This document shows, piece by piece, positions 23,970-34,943 of a stretch of DNA of 64,000 nt. The translations under genes and the position numbers were made by a program. The notes under the pieces were generated by a model, which was not told the origin of the DNA, did not search any database, and saw nothing but the letters and a program-made list of their open reading frames with translations. How positions within the stretch are numbered: the stretch's first letter is position 1; every line of letters starts with the position of its first letter. The stretch is from Reutealis trisperma (taxonomy: Eukaryota; Streptophyta; Magnoliopsida; Malpighiales; Euphorbiaceae): the NCBI GenBank assembly GCA_947687605.1, contig CANTUT010000952.1, forward strand, positions 1 to 64,000, read 5' to 3'.

Positions 23970-24540
23970 TGATTGTACTCTTTTTCCTTAGTCAAGTTTT
24001 TATCCCACAGGGTTTTATTGGACAAAGGTTTTAACGAGGCAATCTGTGCAATGAAAAAATAGCGCATGAAATATACTCTTTTCCTTAAATATGTTTTTCC
24101 CACTGGGTTTTCTAATAAGATTTTTAACGAGTTATATTCATAGCGCAAGTAATATCCTAAGGGAGTACTACAAATAAATTATTATATGTGGATATTACTT
24201 AAACATCATTAAGTATACGATTTGACAATTTGGCAGATTTGTTTACAAAGGCACTCCTTACAATCACATTTGAAAAGTTAGTCAACAAAATTAGCATGCG
24301 TCAGCTAAGAGATATTTGATAGAAATCATATTTTCATGAGGGGGAGATTTTAATGCACTGTACTCTTTTTTTTCTTAGCCTAGGTTTTGTCCCATTAGGT
24401 TTTTCTGGCAAGGTTTTTAACGAGGCAGTGTTATGGCGCAAATCCCTACAAGAATAATGTACTCTTTTTCCTTCACTAAGATTTTTTTCCTACAGGGTTT
24501 TTCCTTAGTAAGGTTTTAACGAGGCATATTCTTTGTAAAA
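23970..24540 (+). repeat. Four-fold repeated 3' motif before the C1 polypurine tract
   Basis: A phrase of about 70-80 bp (tactctttttcctta, then ...cccacagggttttt... and ttttaacgaggca) recurs at about 23978, 24075, 24361 and 24458, each copy somewhat diverged. It lies after RNase H in the 3' untranslated part of the element. Confidence 0.85.
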
Positions 24541-24555
24541 GACATCAAGGGGGAG

Positions 24556-24810
24556 TGTTATGATATATTATAAGATTTGATTGATGTCTTTCTATATACA
24601 TGAATATTCTAGTTTCCATATTAGTATTGATTGTATTTTCCTTATTGGAAAAACTTCCTATTTCTTGTATTTCTTTATTGGAAAAGTTTCCTATTTCTTT
24701 CTCTTCTGTACTTTATATAAAGGGCTTAATACTATTGATTGAAATAACTAGAAAAACTATTCTCTTCTTTATATTCTTTGTTCATGTTCTTCTCCATTTT
24801 ATTTATAACA
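24556..24810 (+). repeat. 3' LTR of Copia C1
   Basis: 255 bp, same start (tgttatgat) and end (ttataaca) as the left copy, with only a few differences by eye. It is followed by the 5-bp duplication atata. Confidence 0.95.
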
Positions 24811-25722
24811 ATATACTTACTTTTTTTTTTTTTTTCAGTTTTCCATTTCTTTTATGAATTTATCTTTTATATAATGCATAATTAATTTGTATACTTATAT
24901 TTATGAAATATTATAATATAATAGTTAATTGTAATACTATTTAGCATTATTTTATGCAATGATTTAATTACTTTTTCATTTTTTTATATAAATAAATTGG
25001 AAAATTTAATGTCATTTATGATAAATTTAAAGTGTGAGATATTTCATAATATTCATTTTTTGTAACCAAAAAAAAAAAAAAAAATACAATGTAAACTTTA
25101 ATATTTCAGTTTGATTAATTTGATTTTATAATTAATTTGATTTAGTTCAATTAATATTTAATTTCAGTTTGTTCGATTAATAAAAATTATTTACCATACT
25201 GACCGATTACACACCCCTACTAATTAGCTACCCATCAACAAGTTATCATTAACAACAATTACCATCAATCAACTATTAGAACTATTAAACCAAATCAGCC
25301 CTTGGACTCCCAGCCAGACGTTCAATTGACGTAAATTCACATACTGAACCTCCCAATTCCAAGCAAAACTGGAGAGAAATCAGATAAAACCTTCCAATTG
25401 AAGTGCCCTGAATTTCATTTAGCTCAAGGTTATTGGGCATGCCCTACAATTTACACCATAGCAAAGGCGCCTAAGTAATCAATTTTACACGTACAATGTA
25501 ACTTCTAAATTAAGCAACTTGATATACTCATATGGCAAATTTATAACATTTGGTGCCATTTCAAATATGTAAAATCTATGCATCCACCTTTAGCATACCA
25601 AGATGTGGATTAACAAAACCTCAAAGCAGCTTCTAGCTCTTCATCGTCACAATTATAACCAATGAGTATGCTTGTGATGCAGTAGACAAGTACAATAGTG
25701 AGAAGTTAAAAATAATAATTTG
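24811..25722. other. AT-rich intergenic DNA
   Basis: The sequence interrupted by C1 continues here. It includes an A run at about 25070-25085 and a tail attacacacccctact near 25207 that resembles the end of some plant DNA transposons, but no matching start was found before 19064. No gene is visible. Confidence 0.5.
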
Positions 25723-26413
25723 TGATGAGGGACAAAAATGGCTCATTCATTTAATAGATCCCTCGGGAGGAAGGCCCACGTGTACTTTAAATCAAGAAAC
25801 TTGGAATGAGAGGTCAAAGCCCACTAATAGAAGCCCAACTGATGACAAGCCAAGATGACCCATTCACTCTAACGTGGAAGCAAAGGCCTCCTATGGCCTC
25901 TGCCTTACTTTAGCCACAAGTAATTTCCTTAGTAAGCCAACTTTTATGTGGTTGAGAGCTTTTGGTACAGACATCATATTAGCTAACAAAGAGAACTCCT
26001 CCTAGGCTGCTAGCCCCATATCCTTACACAGTTCTCCCCAAACACCTCCCTAAGGATGAGACAGGAGCCCATGCACTCACTACTTCTATACCTACCATAC
26101 CAATTAGAGAGACTCACTATCAGAAAATACTCTCTTTCTCTCTCTCGTAGAAAGGTGACAACTTTTTTCCATGCAAAGCTATACAAAAGGAAGGAATCAA
26201 CACAAAATTCAGTTAGATTGAACCCTACATTCTCTCATCTCATTTCTTTCACAAAAATATCCTCTGGCCAGAGAAGAGAAATTCTCTCCCACTGGTCACC
26301 GGTGAAGATTATTACTAACTTGGGCATCGGAGGTCCTTCTCTAGGCACAAGGCTTAGCCCCCTCTTGACGCATTTTCTTTCACAATACATCTTATTCCAT
26401 TGAGCACTGATCA
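25723..26413 (+). repeat. Probable 5' LTR of Gypsy G1
   Basis: The right border is supported: ...gcactgatca lies just before the primer site. The left border is a guess at tgatgaggg (25723), chosen because TGAT...ATCA would form the usual short inverted ends. Other TGAT starts at 25676 and 25840 are possible. Without the other LTR it cannot be settled. Confidence 0.45.
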
Positions 26414-26416
26414 AAT

Positions 26417-26434
26417 TGGCGCCGTTTGTGGGAA
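26417..26434 (+). other. tRNA primer-binding site of Gypsy G1
   Basis: TGGCGCCGTTTGTGGGAA stands a few bases after the inferred LTR end. It is the typical TGGCGCCG-type priming site of plant Gypsy elements and marks the start of the internal region. Confidence 0.85.
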
Positions 26435-26583
26435 ACGTTGGCTGATCTTCTATAATCACCACTTTCACCTTCCTTTGGACAAAACAACACTTGCTTTCCT
26501 TTCTTGGCTAAATAACCTTTGTTCCTAGGAAAAATACATCAGCTTGCAAAGAAAACCTAAAACTATTTTAACTTCCTCTCGTC

Positions 26584-28224
26584 ATGAAAAACCTAGATGG
26601 CCTTGAATCTTTGAGTCCTTTAGACCCCAGACACTATTCTCCTCCACCTAGAGAACTTCCTACAGCAACCCCTGTCAACCTAAATGCCTCGCTCTAGCTC
26701 TTTCTTTCTCAATAAAATGTTGCTGGACCTAGCGATGCAGCATTGGGCCCTGCCAATCCAGATCTTGCCCCTGCTTTACAATTTATTAATACTGTGGCTG
26801 TGTTTGTTAGAGCATCCCAACAATAGACTCCTCTAGGACAAACCTTCACTACTGTCCCAGAAACTACTCCTAGGAGAAATCCAGTTTGAGTCCTAGAATA
26901 TGAAAGACAACCTCAGGAGATTCCTGGGGTAGTAGAAGAGCGACCAATGAATGAAGGGGCAGACAAAAGAGTGAGGTCTATAGCAATGCGCAAAAATAAA
27001 GAAAGTTCAAGGGAAGAAGAAGGGAGCAATGAAGTATCTCCCCTTAGAAGTGAACATCAACATACTCATGGAAAAAATTCCCATGTAGACAATGGAGAGA
27101 GAAGCCCATATGATAGGCATTCACGTCAGTCCAATAGGGGAGATGCTCGTAGGAACAAGAAGAGAAGTGAACGAACAGAAGAAAGACGTGGAGATGGGGA
27201 GAGTCCTGAGAGATAGTCAAAGGGAAGGGAGCAAACAAGAGGAGAACGCTCTGTTACCAATTCTGCTTCACAAGCTCGAGAGAGAAGATCGCTAAAGGGT
27301 AGCAATAATTGTTAGAGAAAGGAAAAGAAGTAAGGGATGCAGTGGGCAAGTTTCTTGAGGAAATGAACTAGGGTTCTAGTAGGAAGACGATGGATAAGTC
27401 TTTGATGCTTAATTTGAAATCCTCTTTCATTGAAGCTATCAACGATTATCCCATGCCTAATAAGTTTAAGCCCCCTTCATTGAAGAAGTACAATGGACAA
27501 ACTGACCCCAGAGTCCATATAATGGACTACAAGCATGTGATTAAGCTTCAAACCACTAAAGATAAAGTTTTGTGTTGAGCATTTAGGGGATCCTTAGAAC
27601 GAGCAGTGACCAGATGGTTTGATAGTTTGGAAAAAGGAAGCATTCACTCTTTCATGAAACTTGCCAAATCTTTCATGCATCATGTTGCCTTTAGCATTCT
27701 TGAAGAAAGAAAGATCCAGTATTTAGAGACCGTAATGCAAAAGGAGAATGAATCTTTGAGGGACTATATAGCCCACTTTAATAGGAAAGCTTTGAAGGTC
27801 ACCCATCTAAATCAAATTCGAGTTGTAGAAGCTTTATTAAATGGGACCTCTCATACAGACTTCCTCAAGGCGCTTTGTTGACACATTCCTCGCACTTTAG
27901 AGGATGCGATGGCTTCAGCCCAAAGGTATATACGACAAAATGATGCTTTGGCTTTCAATCAAATGACAAAGCAAAGGAGGGTAGAAGTCACCCCTAAAGA
28001 AGAATCAAAGCTAAAATGGGAAGATAATCTAGAAAAGAAGCGAGGGGAGAAACTCTCTAGGAGAAGAGAGGGAAGAGGTTGAAGTAATCAGCCTCGCTTC
28101 TATTTCCACCCAAGCAACTAGACCCCCCTTAACGCTAGTCCTATAGAGGTCTTCACTACCTTCAAGAATTAGAACATCTGGCCTCACCCTAAGCCTATGA
28201 TAGCTCCACTGGAAAGAAGAGACC
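26584..28224 (+). pseudogene. Gag of Gypsy G1, first part, broken
   Basis: Translation from the ATG at 26584 gives a Pro-rich then Arg/Glu/Ser-rich N-terminal part, with an in-frame stop near 26695. After a frame change between 27216 and 27390 comes the Retrotrans_gag region (YPMPNKFKPPSLKKYNGQTD, TRWFDSLEKGSIHSF, ENESLRDYIAHFNRKAL, LLNGTSHTDFLKAL). The capsid-like domain is well conserved at 27390-27990. Further stops occur at about 27576 and 27881. The reading continues as TPLNASPIEVF to about 28224, where solo LTR S2 cuts in. It resumes at 34183. Confidence 0.88.
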
Positions 28225-28277
28225 TATCATGACCTAATTTCTAGACCGTCACTATCCTAGCGTTCAGGGAGACTTAA

Positions 28278-31200
28278 TGTAATACCCAAGGTCTCCATAG
28301 CTCATCAGAGTTATAATAATACCATAAAATATAAATTTTTTTGGGTATAGTATCAATGACATAGTGATAGGATGATAGAAACTCTTGTCGGTGCTAAGTG
28401 CTTGAGTGTGTACATTTATGAGATAGGAATATTTATTGTATGTTTTATTGAATTAATTTTAGGCAATATGGCTTAGTTTAAGCTTATTATGATATGGGAA
28501 GTTAAGATTTAAAATGCCAAGTGAAAAGGAAAGGAAAAAGTTACGAAAAATTTTTAAGTTCGGGAAACGTTTTCGGGTGGGCTTGTTGATGGGCTTTTGG
28601 ACTCAAAGCCCAAGCCCATGGAATGGCTGGCCCTAAGGCCTCAAATTTTGGTGGAACTTGACTAAAGAATGGTTAGAATAAGTTAATTAGGGGTTAGGAT
28701 GAGAAAGGAATTAGGTTAGCCATATGTGTTGATTTATGCCAACTTTACACCTAAGCCTCCTACTTTTCCATCACCATGATTATGTTCACTTTGGTGATGA
28801 TGGTGTTCATTATTTTGATGCTTAGTCACCATACACCTAAGGGCCATCTCAACCATCCATCTTGATCAATCTTAGCCCTCCATTTCAAGTAAAAATGTGA
28901 CCATTGATTTTGTGTGATTAAATCACCACCATTGATTTTATTTGTATATAAAATGAAATTGTGTTAAACCATTTCATTTGTAACCTACACCAAAAATTTC
29001 ACCCTCACCAAGGACTAAAAACCTCTCAACTTGTTCTTCAACTTAGAGCTAAATTTGGAGCATTTCAAGGTGAGATTTATTGCTTAAGTGATTCCTTTCT
29101 TTCCTTAGCCTAAGTATGATAAATTGTTAGCAATTATTCCTTTTCTTTTGATTTATATAATTGGATTTTGGTGGAATGATTTGAAGAAGAATTAGTTTGG
29201 CATGTTAAGTGATGAAATATGAGAATTGGGGTTAAGGATTTGGGGTTAAATAGGTGAATAATAACAAGGGAAGCATGAAAGATCAATGAAGAGAAATTTA
29301 CATAAGGTTCGGCCAAACTAGGAATTTTAGGGGAAGTGTCCAAAATTTTTTTTTTAACAATATCTAAGGTTATTTGGGATGTTGAAAAGTGGTTTAAAAA
29401 TGTAAAATTTGAATTTAGAGATTTTATTCAAAAATTGAAATTCTTGAAGGCATAATGCATGATATAAGGAAAGTGTGTAATGTGAAGTATAGTTTGATGT
29501 TTGATTGTTATGGTAGGCTTTGCATAACATTAATTTTATCTTGGCAAGATCAATTTGAGATTTGATTGAGAAATTTTGGGTTTTCCCCAAATCATCCCAA
29601 TTTGGTAAAGTTAGGGTTTATGAGAATTGGAAGAGATTAGTTTCAATGGATGAATGAATGTTGATTGTTTAAGCATTAGTTTGATAAACATAAAATTTAA
29701 TTAAGGAATTAGGAAGGAAAAGGAACCTAATTGTTTTAATGAAAGGATTTGGAATAAAATGATAAAATAATTAATGTGTTTATGTATGTTATTGTTTAAT
29801 GTATTGGAATGTGTTTGGTGATTAGTAGTAGGAAATTAATGTTAAGTTGAGTTAGAATGAGATTAGCAAGTTTGAGGAGTAGGAATTAATGTATGATTAT
29901 TTGGGTGTATTTGTAGAATCCAAAGGCAAAGGCATTGCTCGGGATACCGAGGAGCCTCGTTATAATCTACATTAGAACTATCGGTATAGGAGCTAAGGAG
30001 CAAAAGGTGAGTACTTAATAATATAATATTCCTTGTTTCATATACTTGAACCTTTATTGTTCCAACCTTAATGGTTGAATTGTTTCTATGCCTTGAAAAG
30101 TTGAATGGCTCATTGATATTCCAAAATCTTGATTTCTTGATAAGCTTAATCTGCTTATTGAATATTGAACCGTTGATATAATACTTCCTTGATTATTGAG
30201 CCAAAGTGAACCAAACATTTCTTTATGGCACTTGGCCAAATGAGTCTATATTGTTTGATCTTATAATATGATTAATAATGAGAACCCAATTGATATTATA
30301 TATTATCCATTGTAATATTACATTTCTTGTGCTTTAAGTATAAGTCTAAATGTTGGATCACTGTCCTAATTGAAATGCATTGCAATTCTTTGGCATGCAT
30401 GATCTACTTTACCAATTATTGAATTAAATATCCCTTATGGCACTTGACCAAATGAGCCTTATTGCTTCATTTCCTAACATGATCAATGATGGGAATTTTG
30501 ATTATTTATTGATATATTATCCATTGAAGTATTTCATGGATGAAAAGGAAAAATGTTTTAATGATATCGTGGTAAGCAGAATACCCCTCTGATGTGGGGC
30601 AATACATCAGACATTGTGCACAATGGTAATGAACCTGCGGATAGGGTAAAGAGTATCCGAACCCTAGCTGGGAAGGGTTTATGGCCCCCAGTACGTGCGA
30701 CCCGATCAGTTGTACGTGTGACTGAAATGGGAGTGAGCAAGGCGTAAGCCGCCACTCAAGTGATAATGATAATGTGGGAAACACACCGTTTCCATAAAGG
30801 AAATATTCTGCTAAAAATGCAATAATTACTGTATATGGAAAACTATTCCATAAGAATGATTCTTGATCCGTTTCACTTCATTGTTATAAGAAATTATTAC
30901 TAAACCACCTACCACTTGTTTATTTTATACAGTTTTATTATGTACTCACTGAGCTTTGTCTCACCCCATAGTCGTTATTTATTTTCAGGATCAGTTGACG
31001 GTTTGGCAAGGTAAATTCCAAGTTCTGCATCTCCACTTGGAAATTGCATTGCTGATTTTGGGTATCATCATGTACATATTTTGTTATAATTTTAGAGGTT
31101 TCACTTTAGAGCTCCATGTTTTGTTAAAAGTCTGTAATAATGATATAACATAGAATACTATTAGTATGTGTGGTTGGGTATTATCTCAATATAGTTCAGA

Positions 31201-31439
31201 TACTTAATTAATATTCACCTGAGTTGCATTAAAATACTAAAAAATGGAGTCCAAAAGTGATAAATATGAAAATGAATTTAGATGTTGAATGACTATTACA
31301 TGGGAATTATGGCTACGATCTTGGGTTAAGGGTAACGTGATGGTAATAGTTTATGAGTTATAGGTTGTTCTACGGGTTTAGGTGACCTTATGTCTCCCTA
31401 TGCCCTAGGACAGTCGCGGCTCAAAGATGGGTCGTGACA
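28278..31439 (+). mobile_element. Solo LTR S1 (plus), inserted in S2
   Basis: 3162 bp, TGTAATACCCAAG to GGGTCGTGACA, flanked by cttaa on both sides (28273-28277 and 31440-31444). A TATA-like box (gtatataaaatg) lies near 28943, so most of the LTR is downstream of the likely start of transcription. Intron-like intervals are 29070-29916 and 30007-30988 (caag|gtgaga...ttgtag|aatcc and aaag|gtgagtac...tttcag|gatc). Short open frames inside have no known domain. Confidence 0.92.
29917..30006 (+). other. Putative middle exon of LTR S1 (90 bp)
   Basis: It is bounded by an acceptor ttgtag and a donor AAG|gtgagtac. It aligns by position and by end motifs with 92-bp and 93-bp intervals in S2 and S3. 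It is open in one frame for 30 codons, but the length is not a multiple of three in all copies, so coding is not supported. Splicing is inference. Confidence 0.6.
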
Positions 31440-32533
31440 CTTAAAGTCACCTAAACCCGTAGAACATCATTGATCTTGTTAACACTTCATGTATATCCCA
31501 TTTTGCAATCTTTCCTAAGATTGAAACCACATACATTCTTTATCTTTTCCCATTATTACTTCAATAATTTATTCATAACCATTATACTCTAGTGCCATCT
31601 CATGATCATGATTGGAACATCATTCATAAGTAATAACCAATGTTATCCATACATTCTTACTTACTAGTACAAGTATATAGATACATAACAAGTATTATTA
31701 ATTATTTACAATATTCTTTAACATACATACTTTAACACTATGCCTTAAGATACCATAGAGCTCTAGATTATTTGTCATCAAAATGGTACAAGCAAGACAA
31801 AATAACGCTTTAGCAAGTCCTAAGCGAGAAGTGTAGCTCGGAGTTTACCTTGCTAACAGAACACCTCAACCTAGAAAATTATGAATAATTACGGGGTGAG
31901 ACAAGCTCAGTGAGTATAAAATAATATAACATAATATATGAGTAATATAGGATGTTATCATTTGGGTTAATTCAAGATAGTAATGGAGTGATGTTAATCA
32001 AAATTGGCCATGTTGAACTTTAGAATGCATTTTAGCAAAAATAAGGATGTCTTAGAAGTGGAAAGCTTCCCGTACATAAAAGTTGAAGAGTGTCAGCCTA
32101 AGCCTTTCTCACTCACATATATTACATTACGCAAGACTGATCAGGTCTTACGGTTAGGCATTCCCCCTTAATAGAGATTGGGTACTCTCGCCCTACCCGC
32201 GGGCTTATACAAAGTGCACAAGGTTTGATATTATCCCTCACATCAGAGAGGATTTCTATTTAGGCATGGGTATTCATGAAAGGCATATTCAAATCCATAT
32301 CAAATATTCAATGGCGAGTAGTGGGCATATCAATCATTGGGCACAAAATGGCTTCAATATGAGAGGCTCATTATGTTCAAATTATCGTATAAGAAGGGTA
32401 TGGAATTCAAAGTCTCACATTTCATGGGCAACACATATTCAATATCCCTTTTTGGGCACATATCAAAGGGTAGCATTTCAAACAATAGTAGTAAGCAACA
32501 TGGCATAATTACATTACATTATTGAGTACTCAC

Positions 32534-32625
32534 CTTAACTCCCTTTCTCCTATCAATTGTTCATTTTTGATTTTTTCAAAGTCCTTCTCGGTCTTGAGCA
32601 ATTTTCTTGCCCTTGCCTTGAAGTT
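32534..32625 (-). other. Putative middle exon of LTR S2 (92 bp)
   Basis: On the minus strand: acceptor gggtgtag|aacttc, donor ttaag|gtgagtac. The flanking intron-like intervals are 33379-32626 (754 bp, donor accaag|gtgaga) and 32533-31871 (663 bp, acceptor ttttctag|gttg). The exon shares aacttcaa.gcaa.ggcaa and aattgataggag with S3. Confidence 0.62.
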
Positions 32626-34182
32626 CTACACCCATAACATATCAATTTACACACTAATTAGTAACCAATAGTGCTACTAACTATATTCTTTACTCATTCT
32701 ACTACTTCCACCTATAGGGGATGTATCAATCATATCTCATATATACTTATACCTTATTATTATTTCTTAATATCTTTAAGTTGAATTCCTCAATTCATTT
32801 CATGATTCTAAGTCTACATTTCCAAGGTTCTCAAATTGTTCCATAAACACTAGAATTGGGGGAAAACTATCACTTTCACTTTCAAATCTTAAATTGACTA
32901 GAGATTCGTCAAATTAACATTTAGGCATTCCATTCCCATCAATTAATTTAAGTTAATTTACTTTTATTCACATGAACCCTAACTTGTCCCATTTATATCA
33001 AATTTGGGGAAAATTTTCAATTCCTCATCAAATCTTCAATCTAGTTGAAGAAATATGAAATTAACATATCATATAACATATATGTTTACTAAAGTATCAC
33101 CATTTAACATTTGAACACTAGGTTCCTCTTTTGACTATGTTCATGTCTCTAAGAATTCTAGGTTTTGAATAATGTTCCCAAGGCCATTCTAACAATTCTA
33201 ATTCACTTTTCTTTACCTAAAATAGCCATAAGTGAACTTAATTAGAATATAAAACTTTTCCTTAGTCAATCACTATTATGGCTGAATTCTATATATGATG
33301 TACAGGAGATATTTAAACCACCAAAACATTAAAATGAACCTTAAAGTGTAGTAAAGAGTAAATAAACATAATCTCTCACCTTGGTTAGCTCTAATTCACC
33401 AAGGTTCTTGTTGCGAGTGGGTAGAGGGAATTTCTTTCTTTGAAGTAGGATTTTAGTGTAGAGAGGGGCTAAATGTGTGTTCTTAACATATTCTTGCTTA
33501 TATATCTATTAGGTTGGATGGTGAGGATTTACCCAGCTAAATCCAATGATTAGGATTTAATCTCAATGAATGGCTAAGATGGTGTCAAGTTGGATGGCTA
33601 GGATTCTCTCTACAATGGTGATGATCATCATAAGGTGTTGGAGTGCCCAAAATGCATCTAGACTCATTTATAGGAATAGTGAGAGTTTCACTTGATTTAG
33701 GATTTTGACTTAGTCAATTTTAGTGGCTAACTAGTCAAAATATTATGGCTCACTATTTTGCAACATATACTTCTTTATCTTGGGCCAAACATTCTAGCTC
33801 ATAACTTTTGATATCCCATAACATCTTAGGCCCAATGGGCCAGCCCCCCTTGCGTTGGGTTTGGGCCTTTGCCATTTCACGGCCCATTAACAAGCCTATG
33901 AACCCATTAAAATTTCTTTCTTTTACCTTTCACTATAACTTTTAATTTTATGCTTTCTAAATTCTTTGTGTACCTCATTAACTATCATATAAACTCTATT
34001 TAAATCATTAGAGCATAATTAATCATAATAAAATCATATGTTAGGCAAACAATTCAATTGGTATCACAAAGTTACTAACTGATTCCCTTTCATTTCCATA
34101 CTGTGCTAACCTTCACAAATCTAATCTTTTAGCATCATTAGCAACTACAGTGAGCTATAAAAGACTTGGATATTACAAGACC

Positions 34183-34943
34183 AAAGCAAGTACTACCTCT
34201 TTCACGACACCCATGGCTATAACACTAATGACTGCAGACTATTGATGGAAGAGATAGAAAGATTGATCAAACAAGGGTTTTTGGGGAAATTTGTGAGAAG
34301 AGATAAAGCAAAAAAGGTTGGCCCCAATAGAGATAAAGGGAAACAACTTAAAAAACCTAATGATGGCTCTGTGGGAATCATTCATTACATCATTGGAGGA
34401 CCAGGTGAAACTTCAAGTAGTAGCAATAGGGCGAAGCCTTTAGCTAGATGCAAGGAGGAACCCAAATATATCTACTATAATGGGTTAAAATCTAGAGCAA
34501 AAAGGCCAGATGGAAGTTTTCTTTGCACCCCATATGCAGATCCATTAGTGATCCAAGTGGTCATAACAAATTATATAGTGAAGAGAATCCTCGTTGATGG
34601 AGGGGGTTCTGTTAACTTACTGATAGTGAATGCATATGCGAAGATGGGTTTCAAAAAGATAGATTTGGAAGAAGTGGGCAATTTGGTTCGCACCCTAAAT
34701 GGAATAGAAGTCCCATTAGTAGGAGTAGCTAGGCTCCCATTTACCATTGGTATAGCCCTAGAGAGTGTTACAGTAATGGCAACTTTTGTTATAGTCCAGA
34801 TGCCTTTAAAGACTGAAAAAGAAGCTAGAGACTTCTTAGGAAGGTTACAGTACATAAGTAGATTCATTACCAAGTTAACAATAGTTTATGAGAAGGTATT
34901 TAAGCTGTTAAAGAAAGATCAGCTAGTTATTTGGAATGAATAA
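34183..34943 (+). pseudogene. Gypsy G1 gag end, protease and RT thumb fused in one open frame
   Basis: Gag resumes after S2 with SKYYLFHDTHGYNTNDCR, a knuckle-like stretch in the position usual for Tat elements. It reads through a basic linker to the retropepsin-like domain (PLVIQVVITNYIVKRILVDG; the active triad reads D-G-G where D-[ST]-G is usual). After ATFVIVQ at about 34800 the text jumps to MPLKTEKEARDFLGRLQYIS, the end of RT. The palm and fingers with the YxDD site are therefore missing, but the frame is kept: ATG 34242 to the stop at 34943 is 233 codons. The deletion makes any RT activity impossible. Confidence 0.85.

Larger units (their letters stand above)
19064..24810 (+). mobile_element. 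Copia LTR retrotransposon C1, full length, degenerate
   Basis: Both LTRs are present (256 and 255 bp, TGTTATGA...ATAACA) and nearly identical by eye. Both flanks carry the same 5 bp, atata (19059-19063 and 24811-24815). The primer-site position reads cgctatcagcatga (from 19320) and a polypurine tract tcaagggggag precedes the right LTR. Internal order is leader, gag relic, integrase relic, RT and RNase H relic, as in Ty1/Copia. The coding part is full of stops and lacks most of protease and integrase, yet the LTRs look young. That suggests it was mobilised by another copy or inserted already defective. Confidence 0.93.
28225..34177 (-). mobile_element. Solo LTR S2 (minus), split by S1
   Basis: The two parts are 28225-28277 and 31445-34177, about 2.79 kb in total. 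Read on the minus strand it begins TGTAATATCCAAG and ends GGTCATGATA. The flanking host gag carries agacc on both sides (28220-28224 and 34178-34182), a perfect 5-bp duplication. The first part matches the 3' end of S1 (inverted), which shows that S1 landed about 50 bp from the end of S2. It has no coding sequence, primer site or polypurine tract, so it is most simply a solo LTR. The family, seen three times in this window, is probably Gypsy; a Tekay/Del-like origin is only a guess. Its intron-like structure is described with the middle exon. Confidence 0.9.

Noticed and set aside
25190..25217. End of a DNA transposon (attacacacccctact)
   Set aside because: No matching inverted start or target duplication was found on the other side of Copia C1.
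28276..34177. One giant foldback transposon with inverted ends
   Set aside because: Two independent perfect target duplications (agacc, cttaa) and the displaced 53-bp end show two nested insertions instead.
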